A DNA stretch of 6,561 bases from an uncultured Bacteroidales bacterium (GTDB taxonomy: Bacteria; Bacteroidota; Bacteroidia; Bacteroidales; Muribaculaceae): positions 1 to 6,561 of the forward strand of contig CAMWQZ010000064.1 of assembly GCA_947176515.1 (NCBI GenBank), in the 5' to 3' direction. Below, one piece after another: positions 1 through 6,561 of this stretch. The position numbers and the translations under genes are program-made. Below the pieces are notes generated by a model that saw only the letters and a list, made by a program, of their open reading frames with translations, was not told the origin of the DNA and made no database searches. How positions within the stretch are numbered: the stretch's first letter is position 1; every line of letters begins with the position of its first letter.

Positions 1-153
1 ATTATTAGCAATGAAGGCTGTAATGACCATGAAGGCATCACCTGAATCTCATATCGGTTTTAGCCCCTGTGATCACTTTATAGCCCGAAACTGTTAGCCT
101 ATCTAAATCGAAAGTAAAATTATAAACCGAAAATTTACAACTAATCCCACCTC
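1..153 (+). promoter_or_regulatory. Upstream/leader region of the susC-like operon; presumed promoter, none clearly visible
   Basis: This non-coding stretch precedes the operon and should contain its promoter and 5' leader. I searched for the Bacteroidota sigma-ABfr pattern (-7 TAnnTTTG, -33 TTTG) and found no good match, so the promoter position is unassigned. The last 50 bases are AT-rich, as is usual before Bacteroidota start codons, and no Shine-Dalgarno sequence precedes the ATG at 154. The stretch contains an 8-bp palindrome at 69-76, three TAGCC copies (61-65, 81-85, 95-99) and a widely spaced 7-bp inverted repeat, TCGGTTT at 54-60 against AAACCGA at 124-130. The end of an upstream gene could lie in the first bases, because two forward frames stay open to stops at 43-45 and 95-97. 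Neither tail is long enough to identify. Confidence 0.4.
69..76. repeat. Perfect 8-bp palindrome GTGATCAC, possible operator
   Basis: GTGATCAC reads identically on both strands and lies 77 bases before the susC-like start codon. It could be part of a dimeric regulator site, since TGTGA/TCACT half-sites superficially recall CRP-type sites, although the usual 6-bp spacer of that family is absent. An 8-bp palindrome can easily occur by chance, so this is only a candidate. Confidence 0.15.
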
Positions 154-234
154 ATGAAGAAACTTAAAAATTCTATTGCGAAATGCGCATTGCTCGCAAT
201 CATGACTTTGCTATGCTCTATCGGGGCGTATGCA
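154..234 (+). other. Sec (type I) signal peptide of the SusC-like transporter
   Basis: Residues 1-27 have a lysine-rich n-region, a hydrophobic h-region (about 11-23) and a c-region ending Ala-Tyr-Ala before Gln28, matching the AxA rule for signal peptidase I. The cysteines at 11 and 21 are not in a lipobox context, so lipidation is unlikely. The mature protein begins directly with the carboxypeptidase-regulatory-like domain. Confidence 0.85.
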
Positions 235-3200
235 CAGAACGTGGTTACGGGAACAGTTGTCGACGTCGACAACGAACCGCTGCCGGGTGTCGCAGTCTTG
301 ATCAAAGGCTCTAACAAGAGCGTTGTGACCGACATTGACGGCAAGTACACAATCGGCGCAAAAAAAGGCGATGTGATTATCTTCCGCTACGTCGGCATGA
401 AACAGGTCGAAGAGAAAGTCACCGGTTCGACAATCAATGTCACCATGACCGATGACATCGGCAACCTCGACGAAGTCGTTGTCGTAGGTTACGGCACACA
501 GCGCAAGGCGAGCATCACCGGCGCTATCGCCACAGTCAACGACACTGAGCTTTTGAAATCTCCGACCATGTCGATGTCAAACGTTGTCGGTGCCCGTGTT
601 TCGGGTGTCGCTGCCGTGCAGTCGACAGGACAGCCCGGTTATGACGGCGCTTCAATCACAATGCGCGGCCAGGGCAATATAGTATATGTAATCGACGGCG
701 TGCGCCGCACATCTTCTGACTTCAACAACATCGACCCTAACGAAATCGAGTCAATCTCTGTGCTTAAAGACGCATCGGCAGTAGCCGTTTATGGTCTTGA
801 TGCAAATGGTGTGTTTATCGTTACCACCAAGCGCGGTAGCGCCGGCAAGACTCAGATTTCATATTCTGGCTCGGCCGGTTTCAGCGAGAACGCCGTTAAA
901 CAGGAATGGCTCGACGGTCCCGGCTTCGCTTACTGGTATAACAAAGCCCTCACTCTCAATGGCAAGGAAGCAAAATTCTCTGAAGAACAGGTTCAGAAGA
1001 TGATTGATGGCGTCGACGGCTGGGGTAACACCGACTGGTATGCGAAAATGTACGGCACTGGTTTCCGCACTCACCATAACCTTTCAGCTACTGGTGGCAA
1101 CGACCGCATGAGCTACTTCACTTCTATTGGCTACTTTAAGGAAGACGGTAACCTCGACGGTTACAACTACGACCGTTATAACCTCCGTGCCAACATCAAT
1201 TCTAAGATTACCAACAATCTCACATTCGACCTCGGTGTGTCAGGCCGTATCGAGAACCGCCAGTCTCCAGCATTCGGTACAGGCAAGGACGACTTCCTAA
1301 ACATTCCCCAGCAGATTGTCAGCATGTATCCCTTCCTCCCGATGACAGCAATTGCTGATAATGGCAAGGAATATTCAACGGGTTCACAAGGTTGGACCCC
1401 TGACAATAACGCAATGGGCGCTATTCACGAGAGCGGTTATTCTCGTGACCGCACGGCATTCGTTTCTGCCAACATGACCCTCCGTTATGACGCCCCCTTC
1501 CTCAAAGGACTTACTGTGAAGTTCCTTGGTGGCTATGACATGGCCTACACATTCACTAAGTATCTCCGCTACCCGTTCAAGCACTTGCTTGCCAACATCG
1601 ACGATATCAATATCTTTACTGATAAGATGCCTTATAAGCTCGTCGATGCACACCAGTCCTATAACAGCATCATGCTCAACGAGGCGGCCTCTAACAACTG
1701 GACCATCACCACTCAGTCAAGCATCAGCTATGACAATAAGTTTGGCAAACACAGCGTCAGCGCCCTCGCGTTGCTCGAAACTCGCCAGCTTAAGTCTAAC
1801 GGCCTCGGTGCAGGTGGCTATGGCCTTGACTTCATCTACCTTGACGAACTTTCAAAACTCACCAACGTCAATGGTAATGGCGAAACAAAGGTGCCTTCTA
1901 TCTCAGGCTCAAGCTCCGAGTCGCGCGTCGCTGGTCTCGTAGGACGTGTCAACTACGCTTATGCTGACAAATACTTCTTCGAAGCAACAATGCGTTACGA
2001 CGGTAGCTACCTTTTCGGCGGCATGAACAAACGTTGGGTCGCTCTCCCCGGTGCTTCTATCGGTTGGCGTATCAGTCAGGAAAAGTTCTGGCATGCCGAC
2101 TGGATTAATGACCTCAAAATCCGTTTCGCTCTCGGTGAAACCGCTACAAGCGGTCTGGGTCCGTTCCAGTGGCTCACCACAATGGCTCTTAACAAGAATG
2201 CCGTTATCATCGGTGGCACTCCGCTGACATTCTTCTCTGCTGGCGGCCTTGGCAACCCTCATCTGACATGGGCAAAATGTATGAACTACAATGCTGGCTT
2301 CAACATGCTTATGTTCCACGGCAAGTTAGGAGTAGAATTTGACGTATTCTACAAATACGAACACGACCTTCTCACCACCGCTACCGGCGCCTATCCCCTC
2401 TCAATGGGTGGCTATTATTACGGCACAGCTAACGGAAATAAGAAAGACTATAAGGGCGTCGACATCACCCTTACTCACAACAATCGCGTAGGCGATTTCA
2501 CTTATGGCATCAAGCTTATTTATTCTTATGCTTATGGCCGCTGGCTAAAATATATGGCCGACAGCGAAAACGCTCCCGAGTGGGACCGCGTGACCGGCAC
2601 ACAGATTGGCGCGAAGCGTGGTCTTCTCTCTGACGGTCTGTTCCAGACTCAGGAAGAAATCGACAATGCCGTGCTCGTCGACGGATATGCTGTTAAGCCT
2701 GGTTATATCAAATATATCGACCGCAACGGCGACGGCAAGATTATCCGCAAGGGCGAATATAGCGACTGTGGTTACATCGGCCGCAGCTCAGTGCCTACCT
2801 CGACTGGTTCTATCGACCTCTTCGGCAACTGGAAAGGCATTGACCTCGACTTGCTTTGGGCGTGGGGTCTCGGTCACGACGTTGCTATCACAGGCCAATA
2901 TGACAGCAACGGCTCAATGGACCACACAGTCTACACCAAGCCTTTCTATGAAGGCGGTAATGCCCCCCGTTATCTCGTTGAGAACTCTTGGACTCCTGAG
3001 AACACAGGCGCTTACTTCCCCCGTCTCGAAGTTTCACCCTACTCTCAGAACAACGCTATCTCATCTGACTACTGGTACAGGAAAGGAGACTACCTCCGAC
3101 TCAAGACCGCTCAGATTGGTTACACCTTCCCACAGAAGCTTATCAAACGCTCGGGTATCACTCGCCTGAGAATCTATGCCGAAGGCTACAACCTCCTAAC

Positions 3201-3309
3201 CTTCAGTGGGCTTAACAAATTCAACATCGACCCCGAATCTCCGGCTGTTAACAACGGTTACTATCCGCAGCAGCGCTCTTATTCATTCGGTATCAACTTG
3301 TCATTCTAA
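154..3309 (+). CDS. SusC/RagA family TonB-dependent outer membrane transporter, full length
   Basis: This outer membrane transporter should import oligosaccharides (in some family members, peptides) into the periplasm, powered by TonB-ExbBD and in complex with the SusD-like lipoprotein encoded next. Residues 1-27 form a type I signal peptide (basic MKKLKN, hydrophobic core, AYA before Q28). A CarboxypepD_reg-like beta-sandwich covers about 30-100, with the DIDGKY motif at 60-65. The TonB-box-like LDEVVVVGYG lies at 105-114. The plug spans about 117-230, with MRGQGN (170-175), YVIDGV (178-183) and SVLKDASAVAVYG around K205. A 22-strand barrel should follow. A DxNxDG calcium-loop-like motif begins at D856, and the protein ends in GINLSF with terminal F1051, a typical BAM signal. 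Its 1051 aa are normal for the family. There is no N-terminal STN domain, so it is probably not an ECF-sigma signal transducer. The segment between RGQGN and YVIDG is shorter than in many members. The substrate is unknown. The start is fixed by the signal peptide. Confidence 0.97.
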   Translation: MKKLKNSIAKCALLAIMTLLCSIGAYAQNVVTGTVVDVDNEPLPGVAVLIKGSNKSVVTDIDGKYTIGAKKGDVIIFRYVGMKQVEEKVTGSTINVTMTDDIGNLDEVVVVGYGTQRKASITGAIATVNDTELLKSPTMSMSNVVGARVSGVAAVQSTGQPGYDGASITMRGQGNIVYVIDGVRRTSSDFNNIDPNEIESISVLKDASAVAVYGLDANGVFIVTTKRGSAGKTQISYSGSAGFSENAVKQEWLDGPGFAYWYNKALTLNGKEAKFSEEQVQKMIDGVDGWGNTDWYAKMYGTGFRTHHNLSATGGNDRMSYFTSIGYFKEDGNLDGYNYDRYNLRANINSKITNNLTFDLGVSGRIENRQSPAFGTGKDDFLNIPQQIVSMYPFLPMTAIADNGKEYSTGSQGWTPDNNAMGAIHESGYSRDRTAFVSANMTLRYDAPFLKGLTVKFLGGYDMAYTFTKYLRYPFKHLLANIDDINIFTDKMPYKLVDAHQSYNSIMLNEAASNNWTITTQSSISYDNKFGKHSVSALALLETRQLKSNGLGAGGYGLDFIYLDELSKLTNVNGNGETKVPSISGSSSESRVAGLVGRVNYAYADKYFFEATMRYDGSYLFGGMNKRWVALPGASIGWRISQEKFWHADWINDLKIRFALGETATSGLGPFQWLTTMALNKNAVIIGGTPLTFFSAGGLGNPHLTWAKCMNYNAGFNMLMFHGKLGVEFDVFYKYEHDLLTTATGAYPLSMGGYYYGTANGNKKDYKGVDITLTHNNRVGDFTYGIKLIYSYAYGRWLKYMADSENAPEWDRVTGTQIGAKRGLLSDGLFQTQEEIDNAVLVDGYAVKPGYIKYIDRNGDGKIIRKGEYSDCGYIGRSSVPTSTGSIDLFGNWKGIDLDLLWAWGLGHDVAITGQYDSNGSMDHTVYTKPFYEGGNAPRYLVENSWTPENTGAYFPRLEVSPYSQNNAISSDYWYRKGDYLRLKTAQIGYTFPQKLIKRSGITRLRIYAEGYNLLTFSGLNKFNIDPESPAVNNGYYPQQRSYSFGINLSF

Positions 3310-3332
3310 TAATCTGAGATTTGCATACAACA

Positions 3333-4967
3333 ATGAAAAGAAATTTCATCAAAATACTTTCTTGCATCGCCCTTGCAGCCGCTGCAACATCATGTAACGA
3401 CTGGCTCGACGGTGTTCCAAATAAAAGCGGCGTCAGCGAAGAAACCATATGGGATACCCCCGAACATGCGTCAGCTTACGTTTCAGGGTTCTATACCTTC
3501 ATCGACAAATACGGCCAGTTTGGTGGAAACCAGTATTCAGGAGCATTGACTGAATCGCTCACTGATGCATTCAAATATGGAAGCTCCACTCTTGGTTACC
3601 GCGCAGGTCACAACAACCAATATGTAATGATGCCCGAGGTAATCACTGTCGGTTCTCATCACTACTCTGTGTGGAGCACCGCTTATGGCAATATCCGCCG
3701 CATCAACCAGTTCCTCCGCGACATGGAGAAATATTCTAATTTCGACGAAGAGTCCGAAAAAATATGGGAGGCTCAGGCGCGTTTCTTCCGTGCTTTCGTT
3801 TACTTCCAACTCGCAAAGCGTCATCCCGGCGTTATCCTTTATGACGAGCTCCCTACCGACGGCCAGCGCAACCGCTCTACCGAAGAAGAAACTTGGGACT
3901 TTATCGAAAAGGACCTTGACTTCGCGGCTTCTGTCCTTCCTAAGACTTGGCCTGCAACAGACGAAGGCCGCATCACTTATGGCGCCGTTATGGGCTTCAA
4001 GTCTCGCGTGATGCTCTACGCCAAGCGCTGGCAGAAAGCCTACGATGCTGCCGCTGAAGTTGAAAAACTCGAACAGGAAGGCATCTATGGCCTCGTTAAT
4101 AACTATACCCAGGCATGGAAAGGCAAAAACAAAGAGGCGATGATTCAGTTCTTCTATGCCATCTCCAATGGCCCTTCTCACTCTTTCGACCAGAATTATG
4201 TTCCCGAGTGTGACGGCTATGCTTACGGCGCTACTGGCACCCCGACTCAAGAAATGGTCGAGTGCTATGAAACCAAGGACGGTCAAGAATTTGACTGGAC
4301 TCCCTGGCACGACGGCACAGCCACTACCCGTCCGCCCTACGAAGACCTTGAGCCGCGTTTCCACGCCTCAATCATCTATCCCGGATCTACTTGGAAAGGC
4401 CGCGTAATGGACTGCTCAGAGGATGGCAAAAACGGCGTCTATATGGACTATGACAGCCAAGGCTACTCATGGGGTAAGACAACTACAGGCTACTTCCTAA
4501 AGAAACTTCTTGACGAAACCCTCATTGACGTTAATGGCACACCCAGCCACCAGACTTGGGTCGAACTCCGCTATGCCGAAGTGCTTCTTAACAAGGCTGA
4601 GGCCGCTTACATGCTCGGCAAACCGGCAAGCGAATACCAGGCTCTTATGAACCGCGTCCGTGCTCGTGTCAATCTCCCTGCCAAGACCTCTGAAGGCGAA
4701 GAGTGGCTTGCCGACTACCGCAAGGAGCGCAAGGTCGAACTCGCCTACGAAGGCCATCTCTTCTGGGACATGGTTCGCTGGCGCCGTTGTCACATCGAGT
4801 ATAACAACTACCGTTGCCACGGCTTTAAGATTAACGATGGAGAGTATCAGTACGTTGACGTAGACGGAGCTGATCGCCGCTTCCTCGAAAAGACCTACAT
4901 TGTGCCCATCCCTGCTGATGAATTGCGCAATAACCTTGCCCTTAAACAATATCCCGAATGGCTATAA
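3333..4967 (+). CDS. SusD/RagB family nutrient-binding outer membrane lipoprotein, full length
   Basis: This surface lipoprotein should form the lid of the SusC-like transporter encoded 23 nt upstream and bind its ligand, probably a glycan. The start is ATG 3333. An in-frame TTG at 3321 would add only four residues before the signal peptide and is unlikely. The lipoprotein signal peptide ends ATSC with Cys21 as the lipidated residue. NDWLD follows, which is typical of SusD proteins, and its acidic residues fit the Bacteroidota surface-export signal. TPR-like helices include AQARFFRAFVYF at 147-158, the usual SusD helix pattern. Later hallmarks are TPTQEMV, PRFHASIIYPGSTWKG, WVELRYAEVLLNKAEA (409-424), RKERKVELAYEGHLFWDMVRW (from R463) and the C-terminal IVPIP...LKQYPEWL (523-544). 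At 544 aa it has normal family length, with no frameshift or missing block. The family is certain, but the ligand cannot be read from the sequence. It is probably co-transcribed with its neighbours. Confidence 0.97.
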   Translation: MKRNFIKILSCIALAAAATSCNDWLDGVPNKSGVSEETIWDTPEHASAYVSGFYTFIDKYGQFGGNQYSGALTESLTDAFKYGSSTLGYRAGHNNQYVMMPEVITVGSHHYSVWSTAYGNIRRINQFLRDMEKYSNFDEESEKIWEAQARFFRAFVYFQLAKRHPGVILYDELPTDGQRNRSTEEETWDFIEKDLDFAASVLPKTWPATDEGRITYGAVMGFKSRVMLYAKRWQKAYDAAAEVEKLEQEGIYGLVNNYTQAWKGKNKEAMIQFFYAISNGPSHSFDQNYVPECDGYAYGATGTPTQEMVECYETKDGQEFDWTPWHDGTATTRPPYEDLEPRFHASIIYPGSTWKGRVMDCSEDGKNGVYMDYDSQGYSWGKTTTGYFLKKLLDETLIDVNGTPSHQTWVELRYAEVLLNKAEAAYMLGKPASEYQALMNRVRARVNLPAKTSEGEEWLADYRKERKVELAYEGHLFWDMVRWRRCHIEYNNYRCHGFKINDGEYQYVDVDGADRRFLEKTYIVPIPADELRNNLALKQYPEWL

Positions 4968-4989
4968 TTTCTAAAACACCGATTTGAAA

Positions 4990-6561
4990 ATGAAGAATCA
5001 CAAGATATCATCCATTTTAATGTCGTTTGCGCTCCTCGCCGGGGCGACTGCATGCCAAAGCCCGGAAGAAATTCAGCCTGCACCGGGACTCGCAATGATT
5101 ACGGGTATCAAGGCTGAAATCTTTGGTGACACCCGTCTCGACAATCATTTCACTGGAGAAATCGACTTGGAGAACCGCGAAATTCGTATCGTCGTTCCCT
5201 ACAACTACCCCATTGCGAGCGACACTCTTATGTCTCTTGACCGCCTGACCAAGGTGAAAGTCGTAGCTGACATCGAGAATAACGTTATCGTAACTCCGCC
5301 CCTCCACTTCCTCGACCTCTCACATGACAACTATGTCGATATTCGCGACCAATACGGTGTGACTCGTAAATTCCGTATTTACGCCGACATCCGAAAAAAC
5401 ACCGAGTGTGACATCACAGGTTTCGAATTCGTCAAGAAAGTATGGATTAACAAGCGTAAATTCCGCCTCGATACTATTAAGGCATTCCCCAGCGCATCTC
5501 AGCCCATCGTCCAAATACCCTATGCCGAGGAACTTCTCGGCGAAGGCGCGGCTAATGTTACTCTTTCTCACCACGCAACTATTTCACCCAACCCCAGCGA
5601 TACATTGGATTATGACAATGGCGTTGAGTTCACAGTAACGGCTCAGAACGGCGTTGACAAAAAAGTCTGGGTGGTGCAGCGAGGCGTACCGGCAACACTC
5701 AAACGCGGTTTGCGTCCCGAGAGCGCCAAAATTCTTTGGACTGCTAAGCTGGCTAATATCGGATGTGACGGTAAAGATGAAGCAAATGCCCAGAACGGTA
5801 TAGCTCCCAGTGGTGATTATATCTTGGTTAACCAGATTGGTAAAACTAATCCGGTTGTCCTCAACCGCAACACTGGCGCTGTAGCAGGCAACGCTGACTT
5901 CTCTGAAATCGCTCCCCTCGGCGACAACACAGGCAACTACTGCGTGACTGCCGACGAAGCCGGCCATATACTTATCTGTAATACCGACCAGGCAGGCAAG
6001 TCAACCGAATTCAAAATCTGGCGCATGGACAATGCGTTTGACAAACCTCGCGAATTCCTTACCACCAAAGCTGCTTATAACTATCGCGGACACCATATCT
6101 CTGTTACTGGCGACATAGACAAGGACGCTGTAATCACAGCTCCGCTCAACGGCACAAACGCTTGGTTTACGCGCTGGATTGTAAAAGACGGCAAGATTGA
6201 AAATCCCGAAGGCGAAATGATTCAGCCGACCGGCTTCGGTGTGCCTTGGACTAACTGCGACGTTGTCTACAAGAGCCCGAAAGCTGACAGCGACTACTTC
6301 ATCAACGCTTACACTGACATCAGCGGTCCTGGCTTCGTTGCCGAAAACCGTTATGTTGCATGGATGAAAAATAATGCACCGGCTGCACTCTCGCCGACCT
6401 TCGCTGCGCCTCCAGGCACTTCTTCAGGCCGCTCAAGCGCAAACTGGATTAACTCTGAGGTTGACTACAAAGTGTTTAACCACGTTGGCTATGTACTCGA
6501 TATGCGTGTCAACACCTTCACTTGGGGTTCGGCTGCCTACGATTGCATCATGCTTTATGAC
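4990..6561 (+). CDS. Third-position surface lipoprotein, DUF5018-like, putative glycan-binding; 3' end outside window
   Basis: The frame opens at ATG 4990, 22 nt after the SusD-like stop, and stays open for 524 codons to the window edge, so the C-terminus is missing. Residues 1-21 form a lipoprotein signal peptide ending ATAC (Cys22). QSPEE follows, an acidic tail fitting surface export. Two similar Ig-like segments come next: about 37-137 and 142-231. Each begins ITG(I/F), has a (V/I)PY motif (69-71; 176-178), a (V/I)(T/S)P element, an LD pair, and ends with a GVxxK motif (123-127; 221-225). From about 245 onward, repeated strand-turn patterns such as GDYILVN, LNRNTGAVAGN and ADEAGHILICN suggest a beta-propeller-like region. 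In PULs this position is usually taken by SusE/F-type or other surface glycan-binding proteins, so ligand capture beside SusCD is the likely role. DUF5018 membership is from memory of the architecture and uncertain. No catalytic motif is seen. Confidence 0.88.
   Translation, partial: MKNHKISSILMSFALLAGATACQSPEEIQPAPGLAMITGIKAEIFGDTRLDNHFTGEIDLENREIRIVVPYNYPIASDTLMSLDRLTKVKVVADIENNVIVTPPLHFLDLSHDNYVDIRDQYGVTRKFRIYADIRKNTECDITGFEFVKKVWINKRKFRLDTIKAFPSASQPIVQIPYAEELLGEGAANVTLSHHATISPNPSDTLDYDNGVEFTVTAQNGVDKKVWVVQRGVPATLKRGLRPESAKILWTAKLANIGCDGKDEANAQNGIAPSGDYILVNQIGKTNPVVLNRNTGAVAGNADFSEIAPLGDNTGNYCVTADEAGHILICNTDQAGKSTEFKIWRMDNAFDKPREFLTTKAAYNYRGHHISVTGDIDKDAVITAPLNGTNAWFTRWIVKDGKIENPEGEMIQPTGFGVPWTNCDVVYKSPKADSDYFINAYTDISGPGFVAENRYVAWMKNNAPAALSPTFAAPPGTSSGRSSANWINSEVDYKVFNHVGYVLDMRVNTFTWGSAAYDCIMLYD

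Noticed and set aside
1..97. Possible C-terminal tail of an upstream gene, with forward frames ending at stops 43-45 and 95-97
   Set aside because: Only 14 and 31 codons are visible, with no recognisable motif, so a gene end cannot be told from chance open frame.
141..350. Minus-strand 69-codon open frame overlapping the susC-like start, considered as a divergent small gene or antisense element
   Set aside because: It overlaps the signal peptide and regulatory-like domain coding sequence, has no recognisable features and shows no ribosome-binding or promoter signal. An antisense RNA cannot be ruled out but is not supported.
1384..2319. Minus-strand open frames of 89 and 136 codons antisense to the susC-like gene
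   Set aside because: Their products resemble no family I know and they are wholly covered by well-conserved SusC coding sequence. They are shadow frames.
2606..3169. Plus-strand 187-codon open frame within the susC-like gene
   Set aside because: It is an out-of-frame shadow with a Ser/Thr-rich, low-information product, and the SusC frame across it is intact through the C-terminal motif.
3537..4364. Minus-strand open frame of 275 codons inside the SusD-like gene
   Set aside because: It lies entirely antisense to a confidently identified SusD gene, has no recognisable domain, and is explained by codon bias in the sense gene keeping the opposite frame open.
4968..4989. Terminator or internal promoter between the SusD-like gene and the third gene
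   Set aside because: The 22-nt gap has no inverted repeat with a T-run and is too short for a full promoter without overlapping coding sequence. Co-transcription is the simpler reading.
5017..5967. Minus-strand open frames opposite the third gene, which could suggest a convergent gene
   Set aside because: The + strand frame from 4990 is unbroken to the window edge and has a lipobox, a plausible domain structure and operon spacing. The minus frames are short, overlapping and featureless.

Overview
The window suggests a Bacteroidota genome, most likely order Bacteroidales. It carries an adjacent, same-strand SusC/RagA and SusD/RagB pair, the core of a polysaccharide utilization locus (PUL) or other nutrient-uptake locus. 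Three further signs agree: none of the genes has a convincing Shine-Dalgarno sequence, intergenic gaps are short and AT-rich, and the lipoproteins have acidic residues just after the lipobox cysteine. The moderately GC-rich coding style, with frequent C-ending codons (ggc, gac, ctc, ttc, cgc), would fit Muribaculaceae or a similar gut lineage. That narrower placement is only a guess from codon flavour.

Layout: positions 1-153 are non-coding leader or upstream sequence without a recognisable consensus promoter, but with a few short repeats. Positions 154-3309 encode a full-length SusC-family TonB-dependent transporter of 1051 aa. After a 23-nt gap, 3333-4967 encodes a full-length SusD-family lipoprotein of 544 aa. 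After a 22-nt gap, 4990-6561 holds the first 524 codons of a third lipoprotein, whose reading frame is still open at the window edge. It has two Ig-like domains that look like a tandem duplication, followed by a region that looks like a beta-propeller. It is the usual third-position surface glycan-binding type (SusE/F/SGBP position, probably DUF5018-like). All three are on the + strand and almost certainly form one operon.

How they work together (family knowledge): the SusD lipoprotein caps the SusC barrel and feeds bound oligosaccharide or peptide into it. TonB-ExbBD energises import into the periplasm. The third lipoprotein probably helps capture ligand on the cell surface. No glycoside hydrolase, peptidase, regulator or mobile element lies inside the window, so the substrate cannot be assigned from this sequence. 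The transporter lacks an N-terminal STN signalling domain, so control through an ECF-sigma/anti-sigma pair via this SusC is unlikely. A hybrid two-component or other regulator outside the window is more plausible.

This is mostly a conventional locus. The part most worth attention is the third, edge-truncated gene, together with the short repeats in the leader.
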